From Dermatemys mawii (taxonomy: Eukaryota > Chordata > Testudines > Dermatemydidae), in the NCBI GenBank assembly GCA_007922305.1, contig ML677358.1, positions 13,661,156-13,725,155 on the forward strand: a stretch of DNA of 64,000 nucleotides, in the 5' to 3' direction. Under the pieces are notes generated by a model, which made no database searches, was not told the DNA's origin, and worked only from the letters and a program-made list of their open reading frames with translations. The translations under genes were made by a program, and so were the position numbers. Of the stretch, positions 1-12,199 are shown one piece after another (position 1 is the first letter of the stretch; every line of letters begins with the position of its first letter).

Positions 1-331
1 TGTAGGTTCTAAAATTTTACACTGTTTTATTTTTGAATGCAGTTATTTTTTGTACATAATTCTATATTTGTAAGTTTAACTTTCATTATAAAGAGATCGC
101 ACTACAGTACTTGGATTAGGTGAATTGAAATATACTATTTCTTTTGTTTTTTACCGTGCAAATATTTGTAATCAAAAATAAATATAATGTGAGCACTGTA
201 CACTTTGTATTCTGTGTTGTAATTGAAATCAATATATCTGAAAATGTAGAAAATATTTAAATAAATGGTATTATATTGTTTAATCGCACGATTAATCGTG
301 ATTAATTTTTTTAAATTGCTTGGCAACCCTA
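1..331 (+). mobile_element. hAT DNA transposon, 3' end fragment
   Basis: This is the AT-rich 3' non-coding end of a hAT element. It aligns by eye with 12555-12874 (same order of motifs: 'gtgagcactgtacacttt', 'aaatatttaaataaa') and, inverted, with 17797-18130. It ends with a degraded terminal repeat 'ttggcaaccct' at 320-330, compared with 'acagcccta' in the other copies. The 5' part lies beyond the window edge, so its transposase content is unknown. Confidence 0.7.
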
Positions 332-393
332 TTATTTAGATTTGCAAAAGTCCATCAACAAGGTCCCTCACAAGACAGCACTAAAGGAACTAA

Positions 394-1064
394 GGCCTTG
401 GTTACATTGGCACTTTATAGCACTATAAAACCACCAGGAGCGCTATAACCTCCTACCCGTCCACACTGGCAAGGCATGTAGAGCGCTATAACCTTAGAGT
501 TATAGCGCTACTGGTAATCCACCTCCGCACGGGGAATAAGGGCTGTAGCGCTCCCGCTGTAGCGCTACGGCGCAAATGTGGACACCCACTGCGCTACAAG
601 TGATCTCTTGAGATGCCTGGAGCCATTTAAGCAATTGATGTCTCTTCCCTTTGTTTTGAACTCGGTTGGAGGAACGCGGAAGTACCTTTTCAGAGTTTCT
701 CTTTTAACTCGGCAGATAAGCAATGCAAATGTTTACGGAGGGAGCCTGTGTGAAATACAAAGCCTGCTAGTCTCTGTTGAAGGACACTTACTGACAAGCT
801 CTCAGAAAGACGAACTCTTTCCCTCCGCATACACACAACACGTTCCCCTTCAACCCCCTCATTTGAAAAGCATGTTGCACCCAGTTGAATGCTGGGATAG
901 CTGCCAATAATGCACCAATCCCCGTGCCGCTGCAAGTGCCGCAAATGTGGCCACGCTATACCGCTGGTGGGTCAGTGTGGACACGCTATAGCACTATCCC
1001 TATAGCTGTATATGAGGACAGCTATAATCAATATCGCTATAAACCTGTAAGTGTAACCATGCCC
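394..1064. mobile_element. Non-autonomous MITE, PIF/Harbinger-like
   Basis: The ends are inverted repeats ('ggccttggttac' on the left, 'gtaaccatgccc' on the right) and each is flanked by TAA, which fits the 3-bp target duplication of Harbinger-type elements. The left subterminal region repeats 'agcgctataac', including an 11-bp hairpin arm pair at 482-509. Related 'cgctat' motifs recur near the right end. The unrelated interior (about 600-890) shows no recognisable transposase. The reading frames through it look accidental. The superfamily is an inference from TIR and TSD only. Confidence 0.6.
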
Positions 1065-1229
1065 TAAGTATCAAAGTATTCACAAGAATAAGTGAGATGC
1101 AAAGTAGCATCATGGATCAAAAATTGCCTAGGAAATGGAAAAAGTATAGAATTTAGTGACCAATTTAATCCTGGCACATAGTTAACAATGGGGGCCTCAA
1201 GATTTTACATACCAACTCCAATGTTTAAT

Positions 1230-1534
1230 ATATTTACTAATTATCTGAGAAGACAGGTGAGTTGCAAAAATTTACAGATGAAACAAGGTTATTTAGGTTA
1301 GTCAAGCCCAGAGGGGACTGAGAGGAACTTTAGAGAGCTAGACAAGCAAAGGAAATAGGCAATATGAAGGCACATGAAGTTGAATGTCAACAAATGCAAA
1401 GTAATGCATGTTGGAGAGAAAATTCTAAGCTATTCATACACTCTACAGGGTTCAAAATTGCATAAAAAACGGGATGAAGAATAATATAGAGAACATCATT
1501 ATATCAACCAATGATGTGGCCTAATCTGGGATAT
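1230..1534 (+). mobile_element. CR1 retroposon relic, left part
   Basis: This is decayed CR1 reverse-transcriptase sequence. Recognisable landmarks include 'tgcaaagtaatgcatgtt' at about 1396-1413 and the preceding 'aaaatttacagatgaaac' region. It continues at 2179-2645 after an interruption by a SINE-like insertion. Frames are broken and no protein can be read. It may begin somewhat before 1230. Confidence 0.65.
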
Positions 1535-1547
1535 CATGTGAAATACT

Positions 1548-2165
1548 CAAGAATCAGAGGGGTAGCCGTGTTAGTCTGGAATTGCAGAAGTGACAAAGAG
1601 TCCTGTGGCACCTTAAAGACTAACTAAAAGTATTAAAGCATAAGCTTTCGTGGGCTAATACCCACTTCATCGGATGNNNNNNNNNNNNNNNNNNNNNNNN
1701 NNNNNNNNNNNNNNNNNNNNNNNNNNNNNNNNNNNNNNNNNNNNNNNNNNNNNNNNNNNNNNNNNNNNNNNNNNNNNNNNNNNNNNNNNNNNNNNNNNNN
1801 NNNNNNNNNNNNNNNNNNNNNNNNNNNNNNNNNNNNNNNNNNNNNNNNNNNNNNNNNNNNNNNNNNNNNNNNNNNNNNNNNNNNNNNNNNNNNNNNNNNN
1901 NNNNNNNNNNNNNNNNNNNNNNNNNNNNNNNNNNNNNNNNNNNNNNNNNNNNNNNNNNNNNNNNNNNNNNNNNNNNNNNNNNNNNNNNNNNNNNNNNNNN
2001 NNNNNNNNNNNNNNNNNNNNNNNNNNNNNNNNNNNNNNNNNNNNNNNNNNNNNNNNNNNNNNNNNNNNNNNNNNNNGCATACATCCGATGAAGTGGGTAT
2101 TAGCCCACGAAAGCTTATGCTTTAATACTTTTAGTTAGTCTTTAAGGTGCCACAGGACTCTGTCA
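1548..2165. mobile_element. Fold-back SINE-like element around an assembly gap
   Basis: The left arm carries the 5' head 'agaggggtagccgtgttag' at about 1556-1574 and reads on to 1676. The right arm (2082-2164) is its reverse complement and is identical apart from a 2-base difference near its outer end, but it lacks the roughly 35-bp head. The arms face each other tail to tail across 400 Ns. A 13-bp direct repeat, 'catgtgaaatact', flanks the whole structure (1535-1547 and 2166-2178), which is what one insertion event would leave. The family is an abundant turtle repeat in my memory; its formal class is uncertain. Confidence 0.7.
1677..2076. other. Assembly gap (400 N)
   Basis: This is an unbroken run of N. 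The round length suggests a placeholder or rounded estimate. It falls exactly in the centre of an inverted repeat, which is a structure that often breaks short-read assembly. Any open frame crossing it is meaningless. Confidence 0.99.
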
Positions 2166-2645
2166 CATGTGAAATACTGGTTACCCATCTCAAAAAGGAT
2201 AGTTGCAGAATGAGGGGTGATTCAAGGGCAATAAAAATGGTCAAGGGCCTGGAAAACTATGGAAAAATTGAAAAGACTAGGATTGTTTACCTTAGAAAGG
2301 GGATGAACTACAGGGCTTACGATAGAAAGAACATACAAGAATGAATGGTCTAGGAAGGTAGATCAAGCATTTCTGTCCTCTCTGTCTCGACATTAGAACA
2401 AGGGGGGCATTCAATTAAATTAAAAGGTTGCACATTCAAAATCGATAAAAAGGAAACACTTTTTCTATACGATAGGTAATTATACCGTGGAACATATTGC
2501 CACGGGAAATCACTGAGGGCAAAAGCTTTACAAGATGCAAAAAAGAGCCGTACATTTTCACTGATATCCAGCACACGCAGAGTTATCATACTTAACGCTA
2601 ACAACAATTTTTGAAAGAATTTTAAAACTTGTGCTTCAGGGCTTA
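2166..2645 (+). mobile_element. CR1 retroposon relic, right part
   Basis: This continues the CR1 relic of 1230-1534. Landmarks are 'cccatctcaaaaaggata' (2185-2202), 'gactaggattgttta' (2275-2289) and a degraded 'catattgccacggg' segment (about 2492-2505). These correspond to the end of the CR1 reverse transcriptase and the following 3' region. The sequence has many frame breaks and is non-functional. Confidence 0.65.
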
Positions 2646-2657
2646 AATTCATAGATG

Positions 2658-2942
2658 AGGGTACATTTACACTGGAGTAAGAGACCTGTGGGCATGGCTG
2701 TGGCTGGCCTGGGTCAGCTCACGGGACTTGGGCTGTGGGGCTAAAAACTGCTTAACACATGGGTTCAGGCTGAAGCCCAGGCTCTGGGATGCTGCGAAAG
2801 GGGAGGATCCCGGAGCCTGGCTCCAGACTGAGCCTGATTGTCTACACAGAAATTCTACAGCCCTGCAGCCTGGGCCTGGAAAGCCTGAGTCAGTTGACCT
2901 GGGCCAGCTGTGGGTGTATAATTGCTGTGTAGACACACCCTT
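2658..2942. mobile_element. Short MITE of the 'tctacac' group
   Basis: The left end 'agggtacatttacac' and right end 'gtgtagacacaccct' are imperfect inverted repeats. The inside is GC-richer than its surroundings and contains self-complementary segments ('tgggtcagct', 'gggccagctg'). Several copies with related ends occur in this window (29407, 34655, 37021, 39290, 49411, 59109). There is no coding capacity. The reading frames across it on both strands are by-products of its composition. Confidence 0.55.
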
Positions 2943-3414
2943 AGAGATCAGATTGAGATGTAATGTGAGGGCAGATTACCCCACATATGCCTATCACCAA
3001 GTTCTTACACCTTCCTCCGAAGCACCTGATAATGACCACTGTTGGAGGCAGGATAATGAACTACATGGTTCTCTGGTCTTATACAGTGTGGTAGTTCCTA
3101 TGCACCTAACATCTGTAAATAAGGCCAGAAAGTTCCTACAAGTATTACAAATTTACATGAATATTGCAAATGCAATGTTATTTTTTTTCCAGAGCAGAAC
3201 TTCTTCATTAGCCATCTAATTATTCTAGCTGTGCAGCACAAATAAAGCTCTCTAAGCATTTTCCCACACATACAAAGCAAAAGGCTTTGTTTTTTTAAGC
3301 TCTTATTTGATTGGGGAATAAAAACATGCTGGAAATGAACAACATATTACAGAAACCCAGGGCCATTAAACCTAAAATAAGCATAGCTCTACAGGATTTT
3401 GATTACAATCACTT

Positions 3415-3750
3415 GAACTACAATCTATAAGTATCTACCCGGGGAACAAATATTTAATAATGGGTTCTTCAATCTAGCAGAGAAAGGTACAACATGATCC
3501 AATGGCTGGAAGTTGAAGCTAGACAAATTCAGACTGGAAACAAGCATTTTTAGCGGTGAGAGTTGTCAGTCATTGGAACAATTTACCAAGGGTTGTGGTG
3601 GATTCTCTATCACTAAGGATTTTTAAATCAAAATTGGAAGTTTTTCTAAAATACATGTTCTAGAAATTATCTAGTTCTTCAGCCCCTGTTATACAGGAGA
3701 ACAAATCAGATAATCACAATGGCCCCTTTAGGTCTTGGAATTTAATAAAA
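3415..3750 (+). mobile_element. CR1 retroposon 3' end
   Basis: This is a well-preserved CR1 3' segment. It contains 'gctggaagttgaagctag' (3503-3520), 'ggaacaatttaccaaggg' (3576-3593) and 'gataatcacaatggcccc' (3708-3725). It ends in the AT-rich 'ggaatttaataaaa', the usual CR1 terminus region. It is 5'-truncated, as most CR1 copies are, and no protein is readable. Confidence 0.8.
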
Positions 3751-6275
3751 GTGACATTCCATGACATGCCTATGGTTACCAGTTTAGGGTTTAATGCATG
3801 TCCCTGCAATGCTAGTTTACTTGAAGCCAAATCAAGAGTTCACTCTGCTCTCCACATGGGTCTTGAGAGTCTCCAAACCTGGTGTCCTCCCCTTCTTCTT
3901 AATACTGTGCTCACAGTGGGCTGCAAAATAAATGAGTAGTCAGAATTTTGTGAACTGTATAACCTAAGATAAAGACATTTGTACTAATGTCTGGAATTTG
4001 CAGCACTGCTCTGCTCCAATGGTACTACAAAGATAGCTTACTGGAAAGATGAACATTTTTCTTTCCAAAAAACCCAGCAAGCTTAGTCAATGCCAGAATT
4101 CTACAGCACTTTCGTGTTTAATTTGAAATTAATTTCATTATAGGAACAGGGGATCTTGTTTGCTGAACCACCACACCAATCCACCTCCCTCATAAGCTTG
4201 ACTAGAAAGGAATTCCTTCAGGAAGACAAACTGATCTTTGGAAATGTCACTGTTAATCCTCTCTCCCTTTCTCTCCAACAGCAGCTGTGGCTAATTACCT
4301 GTGATGGGGTTAAAGTAAAATTCTTGTTAATCCTCCTGGTAACATTACTGTGATCCAACAACAACATTTTCAAACTACGACACATCACTTTAGTGTAGTA
4401 AGTGATGAATTAGCTAGACCAGCATTCAGAACAGATGGAGAATTAGTGGAAGGAAAAACCCTTGAATCTGCAGACTTACTGGTAAATTTATTGTATGGAA
4501 TAAGCTATCATCACCCCTTTCCAATAAACTCAGAGAGGAGCAAGTTAAAGAAAGCAGCACCAATTATTCCAAGAGTGGAATTCTGGAAAGTTCAATTATT
4601 TCAAAGTAATATGGTATTTTTCACCTTAAAAAGTACCTTGAATTCATCATAATCCCTGCAAAAATACATGTAGATATTGTTCCTTTTCATCAAAAAGGCC
4701 TTTTAGTGCTTGTGTTACGCACTGATGCTATTAACAGAAACAAGCAGAAATTTTGAAATTTGCTTAGCTAATAGCATAATAGATGTTCAGCACATTTGAA
4801 AATCTCAGAGTACTTTATACATGATTTTACAAATGGGAAAACAAGCACCAAACAGTTAAGTGACTTGCCCTAGGTCATACAGCAAGGCTTTGGCAGAGCA
4901 GATCACAGAAATCTAGGGGGAAATGCTGGTTCCATTGAAGTTAATGGGAGTTGACTTCCATGGAATCAGGATTTCACCCCTGGTTCTTAGCTCATTTATC
5001 ATGCACTGAAGACTGTATCACAGTGGAGGGGTGATCAGCATGTACCCTCCAGACATCAACTCCGCCGGCTGTGCCTTTGAGCTGTATTTCTTCTCTACGT
5101 TGAGATAATGCAGAGGCAAACAAATTACAATTCGTCTGTTGTACCAATGTCTGATCAGATGCACAAAATGTGCTAGTAGGTAGAAAAAAAATTCTTTTTA
5201 ACCACCACATACAGATTTATAGGATGATCTGATAGAACTGCACTTTGTTGTCATAATTTTAAGTAATTGTCAGGGCGCTTAGAGAGCCTTTGCTGGGACT
5301 TTATTAATTCTAAATAAAAAATAAAATAAATATACACAGTACTAAGATACGGAATATCCAGTGGCCTTACTGCAAGGTTGTTAACCCAGCACCTTATGGC
5401 TCCTTAGTCACTTTGCTTAATGTACTATTGGAAAGTGTTCAGATACTCCAGTGGTTAGCACAGTATAAAAACCTACACATACAATTCATATAATCAGGAC
5501 TTGAAAATCCCACAGGCTAGTAGCAATTGGAAAGCTTTCCCTAACAACCAGAGGGCCAAACATTTCTGATTTCTTCAGAATTTAAGTTGTTTTTTAAAAG
5601 GTTTTTAGTCTGTAAGATTACAAAGATAACCTTCCAAATATGACCACCAAATAATTCTGTTTTTTTCTGAAATTGCAAACGGCTTTAGTATCTGTGTTTC
5701 TGTTCAAAGCATTTACAAGTAGCAGCAGAGTGTAATTAGTAAGACTAGTCCGTTCCAAAATCTTTTGGGCAGTAAAACTAATTTCATGTGGTGGAAACTT
5801 ATTTGACAGCAGCAGAAGCAGGGACTGGGATAATTCCTGGGGAGAAAGACCCCCAAAAAACAAAGACGGCTGGAGTAGTAGATTAACAAGACCTTTCTCC
5901 CTTCCACCCTGCACCCAAGTGATGTGGGAAAGGGATAGAGAGTAATGGAGACCCTCCCATCTCACAGCAGCCAGGCAGTTTTAGAAACAGCAGAAGAAAA
6001 ACTTGAATAAATCTTAACAGACACCTTGTAGCCTCAGGTACGTACAAAAAGATGGAGCCCCTAACCAGTGTCCAGTGACATTATCCTCTTGGAAATCTCA
6101 CTCTTCGCAATTCAAGCGGGCAGGTAGGGCCAGGGTCGGGGAGACAGACTGAGTCTTGTTATTGGACCTTATTGGTGCTTCCCACTCTCTTTTGTGCCTA
6201 CCCCCAACTAGCAGATGCTTGGTGCATTTTTCAACCCAGCATGTAAACCAGTTCTTACATTTACACCATCTATAT
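3751..6275. other. Non-coding intronic sequence
   Basis: Apart from the MIR-like unit at 4785-4982, I see no gene or recognisable repeat. The sequence is AT-rich with ordinary stop density. Open frames of up to about 115 codons (for example 5618-5965, minus strand) show no domain, no codon bias and no plausible splice context. It probably belongs to MGAT4B intron 1. Confidence 0.5.
4785..4982 (+). repeat. MIR-like SINE relic plus short palindromic repeat
   Basis: Positions 4785-4914 show the MIR signature 'agttaagtgacttgccc' followed by 'ggtcatacagcaaggc' and 'tggcagagca'. The adjoining 4917-4982 is a partly self-complementary unit ('ggttccattgaag' with 'cttccatggaatc') of a kind common in reptile DNA. 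Both are old, diverged and non-coding. Confidence 0.6.
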
Positions 6276-6581
6276 CAGGGACCTCAAACTCAAATCACCA
6301 CGAGGGCCACATGAGGGCTAGTACATTGGCCTGAGGGCCGCATTCCTGAAACCTTTTCATACAATGACACAAAAGTATAGTCAAAAATGAAAAAAATGAA
6401 GAGTAATATAGTATGCTATTAAAAGCCAATGTATTAACTTTTTAAAAACTGTAATTCAAAGTGGGTTTTTAATAAAATACAAGCACTCAGTAATGTTTGG
6501 AACTTGGCTGCCTATGGCGGGCCGCAGGAAATAACTCTGTGGGCCGCATGTGGGCTACGGGCCGCGTGTTTGAGACCTCTG
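6276..6581. mobile_element. hAT MITE
   Basis: The ends are inverted repeats: 'cagggacctcaaactc' on the left, and 'gtgtttgagacctctg' on the right. The flanking 8 bases match at 6 of 8 ('atctatat' and 'atccatac'), as expected of an old hAT target duplication. The subterminal zones carry repeated 'gagggccac' and 'gggccgc' units, while the centre is AT-rich. It is non-coding. Confidence 0.75.
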
Positions 6582-9500
6582 ATCCATACCATTCAAGAAG
6601 CCCTGCAAAATTCAAGACCATACTACATATGCTTTATTTCACTAAAGTCCCTAAAACGCTGTTTTCCCATGGCTATTGTAAGTAGAATATTGGAATCAGT
6701 GCTGGACAAAGATCAAATCAGAACAAAGACATTTTACAAAGAAAAAAAACTTCTACAAAAATACTCTTTTTGGATATCCCAGGACAAGCTCATTTAAATA
6801 CGTTAAGTATGTATAGTTGGATTTTCAGTATTTCACACATGGTTACCTTTCACTGGTGGTATACATTAGCTAATGCTAATTACTATATGTGGTACCATGA
6901 CCCAATTTTCCAGACTTTACACCCAGAGAGAAGTCATGTTAAAAGCAAGATTCAATTTGACACATTTAGTGGCTGCAAGAAAAATGCAAGATGAGCTGTC
7001 TTCATTCAAGAAGAAAAAGAAAAAACCCAGCTTCTTACAGGAGTTCACAAAATGGACCCCAACAATCAATGTCAGAGCCCATAAAGGATTTTTATATGAC
7101 AAACAACAATTGCATCTTGTGACTGACTTCAGCACAGAAAGCACTAGCACAGCTATGAATACTTAAAGAGCACATTCTCATTCCAAGACAAAAGTTAAAA
7201 GGAAATATCCAGAGAGCGTGAGGAGAACGCACTCTTTCATGCAGTCTCTGCATTTCACTTGGATGAACCTGGTGCACGGTTAATCACATCTCTGAAATAA
7301 TCAACACAAACTGCAATCAATTTTATATTCTATTGGAGACAGTGAGACTTGCTCTAAAGCTCTGACAAGAGGAAATCTCTTTTTAATTTGGGGAACAGAA
7401 AGAGATGAAAGAAAGTGACAGTGAGGGAAAGAACTTGGGGCTGGGAAACAGACAAAAGACAAAGTAACAGCAGCGGTGCAAGAAGGGAGGTCCGGTCCAG
7501 TCCAGTCCACCTTACCGTTAAGATATTTACTGCTGGAATGCCGTAGCAGAAAGACACAGGAACACAACATGGGGCTGCTGGGCAGACCCACGCTAGCAGC
7601 TCCTCCGCTGCGGCTGCATCAACCAACCCTTCCATGCAGCTGCGTCTCCTGTCGGGGGTTTATGGCACTGTATCCTGTCTAGACTGGGGGTTTGCACTGG
7701 TTCTGCTTACGTAGTGGGCGCTGATGGGTGAAATTGGGGCAAACCCCCCAGTGGGGAGAGAGCCCCATAATCAAAGTAGACAACACATAAATAGAGCAGG
7801 GGTATCAAACATTTTATTTATTGGGAGGGGCCATTATTTTATTTCCCCTGCCCTCCCCCCATAACTTAAACTTTCCACTGAGTCCTCACTAAGCACTTAG
7901 AGATTAATTACCTTGGATATCTCCATATTAATAACCCTCACAACTAGTTACCTGAAGATCATTACTCATGGAGATCAGCTTGGTGGTCTAATGATACGAT
8001 ACTGTGCTATTGTGGGGGACTCAGAACTGTGGAGGCAGCTTGCCTAACACGTGATGGTGAGGTATGGAAATGGAGACAAAGTGTCTCAAAAGGCTTTTGA
8101 AATGCAGCCCTATCTGTCGGACCAGAAGTAACGTGGAGGGGCTCCAAACAGGAGATAAGCCCAGTGGCTGCAAGGATGAAGTGCTGCGATGTGGCAACCT
8201 TTTTGGGAGTGGGTGTTGCAGCAATGGTGGCATTCCCTGAGGCTTTCCCTGTTGAATTCATGAACATTTTACAGCCAGGCAAGAACAACTGCATATCACC
8301 ACCACCTGGTACATGATCATTTATGAAGGAGAATGGGTTTACAGAGGACACCTCTGTTAAACTGTCAGTATAATGAGTTCCAACTCAAGAACTCATTAAA
8401 AATGTGCCTTTCCACTGTGGTATATTTATGGAGCCTTAATGACCAATACATACATAGAAACAAACAATCTTGCATACTGAGCTGTTTATGTATGTTAACA
8501 GAAATTCATTCACAACTTCAGCATCAGATTACAAGGCTATGAAAGGGAGGAAGTGCTGTTATATTGTAACATTATACATTCAGGGAAATCTATTTTGCTG
8601 TTAATGCTCATAACTTTTTTATTGAGATAATATGAATCAATGGCTGAACAGGCACCTAAGACAGGTTCCCAAAAATTTGCAATGGTTTCTTAGAGATCTG
8701 TTTTGGCTAAGTTTCTTGAAGTACAGAATTGCTCAGCTACATAACTCTACCCATTACAACATCCATTTGTTATTTACTACATAGACTTTAAAGAATTACA
8801 CTACCAAGACCAGCAAAGTGACAGATCTCATTAACTTTCTAAAGCACTGATTAGCTCCTCTGATCTAGTTTTCCTCCCTACAATTCATGGAAAATAATTG
8901 TTGGAATTTTAGTAGTAACATATACCTGTTACAATTCACATATGAATGAAGTGCACAATTAAATTCGCATTTAAGACATCAGGTAACCTCCTGAGCTGTA
9001 CTCTGGATGTAACACCACAAGATGCTTCCCCAAAGCTCATGGAAGATAGCCTGCATATTCATCTTCAAACTAAGGGACAGGCTACCGACCATTTTTTGTG
9101 CAAAGAGTTTGCAGATAGGACCCTGATTTATGAAGAAGAACAAGCTACAGGCTGAAGCCTTTTTAGAAATGAGATTAAATTTACCTATGGCTTGCTGTTC
9201 CCAGGGCATCTTGTGTGCGTAAATAACTTTGTTCAAGTTTCCTTGGCTCAGATGGTGGTAACATGTTTGGTACACTATTTCCAGATGTGTGCTGTATCCT
9301 ATTCAGTTAGCTTCCTTCCTAAATTAAAAAGCTACATAAGCAGTATGGCTTAATTGGCTAATTCACCTTAAACAGTCAGAAGAGACTTTGTAGATAAACC
9401 AGATCCACGTAATAAGGAAAGATCTGTTAATCCAACCAATCCCTCTTGCTTATAGAAATGGTCCCTGAAAGTTGGCTTGAGACATTTTGGCAGGGCAATT

Positions 9501-10292
9501 TGAGGCACCTTGCACTGTCATGGGCTCTGCTCTACAGATTCTGTAGCTAAGAGAAGTTACTTCAGGGATGAAACTCCATGCTTGTGAAATGTGCCATGTC
9601 CTTAAAAATAAAATAAAATAAAAAAATAAAATTTAAAGAAAAAGAAAAAAAAACAAAGCAAGCAAGAGAGCAATATAGTCTTGTCACGTTACCTTATTTG
9701 AGCAGAAATATATAAGCTGGGAATTTCAAAGTATCATTCAAGAAGTTGGGTTCCTAAATCTCAAGGAATTTCCCCTTACACTGCATTGAAAAGCCCAGTC
9801 AAAACAATATATATATTTTTTAAATGGCCAACACTATCTTTTAAGAACAGCCATTGAGACAAAAGTATTACTATTTTAATCAATAGGAACAGAACAAAAC
9901 CCATTAGAGATAAGAACTTTCTTCCCCTAAGCTTCTTCTGACTGCACCGTTCTACTATGCAGTACCTATTGCTTCCATAACTATAGATCTTTGTTTAAAA
10001 GTTTATAGGTTTAGGCTTTTGCCATAAAAGCATCTTTTTTGAAGCTTCATCTGGTCCTGCAACTTATTCCCCATTTAATGTCATAATCCTGTTTGTGGCA
10101 TCGAAGTAGGTCACTGTGGAAATGATTATGAGGTCAAAGGATTAAAAGCAGATTCTGCCAGTATTCTTAGTAATAAAGAATTAGGAAAGAAATCCAAAAG
10201 GAAAAGAAGTTATAAAATAAAGAGTTTCCCAATGCAAGCCATCAAAATGTGCCACAAAGCATTGATGCCTTTTGTTATTAATGGAAGTGGGA
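6582..10292. other. Non-coding intronic sequence
   Basis: No gene was recognised. A fragment resembling a hAT left end ('caggggtatcaaacat') lies near 7798, and an A-rich simple tract lies at about 9601-9660. A 114-codon frame on the minus strand (8007-8351) overlaps a second minus-strand frame of 70 codons. It has no recognisable domain. The rest looks like unique AT-rich intronic DNA. Confidence 0.5.
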
Positions 10293-10415
10293 TCTTAAGG
10301 CCCAGATTGAGAAAGGTATTTAATCTCATATCTAATTTTAAGCATGCAAGTTGTCCCATCCACTTCAATGGGTCTATATATATAGATGTGCTAAAGTACT
10401 TTGAGGAATAAGAGC
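10293..10415. repeat. Short palindromic interspersed repeat
   Basis: This is a diverged unit with partly complementary halves around 'cacttcaatgggtc'. It resembles a frequent reptile MITE-like repeat built on 'aagcatg' and 'caatggg' motifs. The boundaries are approximate and the class is unknown. Confidence 0.4.
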
Positions 10416-12190
10416 CTGAATGAACTCCACAAAACTTCACTGGAAAAGAAAAAGCACAGACTGGTATTAGTACTGCTGGTATTGGCAATTTCTGATGGCC
10501 ACAGTATTATGGGTAAATTCAATAAATTAAAACACCTAGGAAAGAATGGCACAACAGTCAGGAGCATCATCATTTCTATTAGACATTTCTACACAAATAC
10601 TGCAAACCACAGAAATCAGATCAAGAACAGTCCACACTCAGCACAGTTCTAGTCTCCAAGCAGTAGCCTACTACCATCATGAGAGACATCCTCCTCCACA
10701 TGCTAATTTACAGTCCAACAATACTTCACCACCCAGTGCACACAACAAAACACAGTCAGTCTGCAATGCAAAGGTCTGCCCTTTTACAACACTACATAAT
10801 AGAATGACTCATATGTCTATTCACAGTAACAATCAGCAGCCAGCCTGCCAGTTCCCATCACCATTTTAGCCATGTCAATGAGACCGGCCCCAAGACGTTT
10901 TGTGTGACAGAGTAGTTAAAACAGCAATAATAGTCAGTGGTCTATTTACAGAAGGGCTCTCAATATTGCTACCCAACAACAGAAATTGTGGAAAAAATTC
11001 AAAATATTTCCTTAGTGTATATTGGGCTGTAGCATTTTTACAGTATTTTGACTTTACAAAGCAGTATACAAGTGCTATTACTGTACTCTGGTTGCTACTT
11101 CAAATTTTATTTTTCTTTATCCCTTCAGTGAGAAATAAAGCCATTTGTGTAATTCTGATGAAAACTAGAAAGTCAGAATGCAACGAGTGGGCAAGATAGA
11201 TTCACACCCACATTATCTGCATTAAAAGCTCCAGCAAATTTGTGTAATACCCAGCATTAAAGAAATGGATTTCATAAAGGAGAAGAGCAGCTGGCCGGGA
11301 TTATAAATGAGTTGAAAGGGATCCACACATATAAAAGGACTCTGAACAAATTAATGGAGCAGGAAGAAATAACTGAATATGCACACAATAGGTTTGGGCC
11401 CAAGATGACTTCCTATCATAAAGGAAGTAATGTCTCATTATGGGGGAAAGTAATCGTTAAGATGAATATTCCATCTTCTTTTGGCTACGTTTTAAGTGCT
11501 AGGTCAATACAAATTCTCAGATTATATTTCATTAAAATAGCTACTCAATAACATTGTTGGTAATGCAGCAGACACACAAAATTTAATTTGAAAAATAAAT
11601 GCTCCACTCTTTCTGGGCAGATGGTAAAATGTACAAGGCTTTCCAACATAATTCCCTCTCCTGAGAGCAAAGGAAACCCCAAAATGAGTTCACAATGAGA
11701 AAATGTTTTCTCCAATCACCCCAGCCTGTACTAACCAATGCTCTAGTTTACAGAGAAAGCTACGAACAATACAGCAACCTAAGTGTTATATATCAAATGG
11801 TTTTCTAAATGGTAAACATGGGAGGGGGGGTAATCCTGTATTTCAAGTGATCAACAGAACTTCACTGTGGAAAAATTGAACTGACAGTGTTATTAATATT
11901 ATCATACAAAATTCTGTTAGATTGTCTAGTCCCATCTCTGTCTGCCAGTGTAGGACTATACTAGAGTACTATAGAACAACTATTTTTCAAATAATGTAGA
12001 TTTAATAATTTTACATAGTATGGAACCAACACCATTCAATGGCTACACAAAGAAAACTATCAGAAATTTAAAAATAAAACACATTTAAAACTAATATGTG
12101 TATCAGGGCACTTTGGCAAATACCACAATTTCTAGTCTATTTTCAATTAAGTAAAAGAAACAAGGCTTCAGACACATGCATACTTCTATG
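10416..12190. other. Non-coding intronic sequence
   Basis: I see no gene, RNA gene or clear repeat here. The reading frames at 10546-10869 and 10900-11199 (plus strand) have no recognisable domain and lack coding-like composition. Confidence 0.45.
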
Positions 12191-12199
12191 CCAAATCTA

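Noticed and set aside
578..1067. Overlapping open frames of 110 and 60 codons
   Set aside because: They fall inside a MITE with no coding capacity.
1620..2138. Open frames through the N run
   Set aside because: They consist almost entirely of unknown residues and of SINE-like arms.
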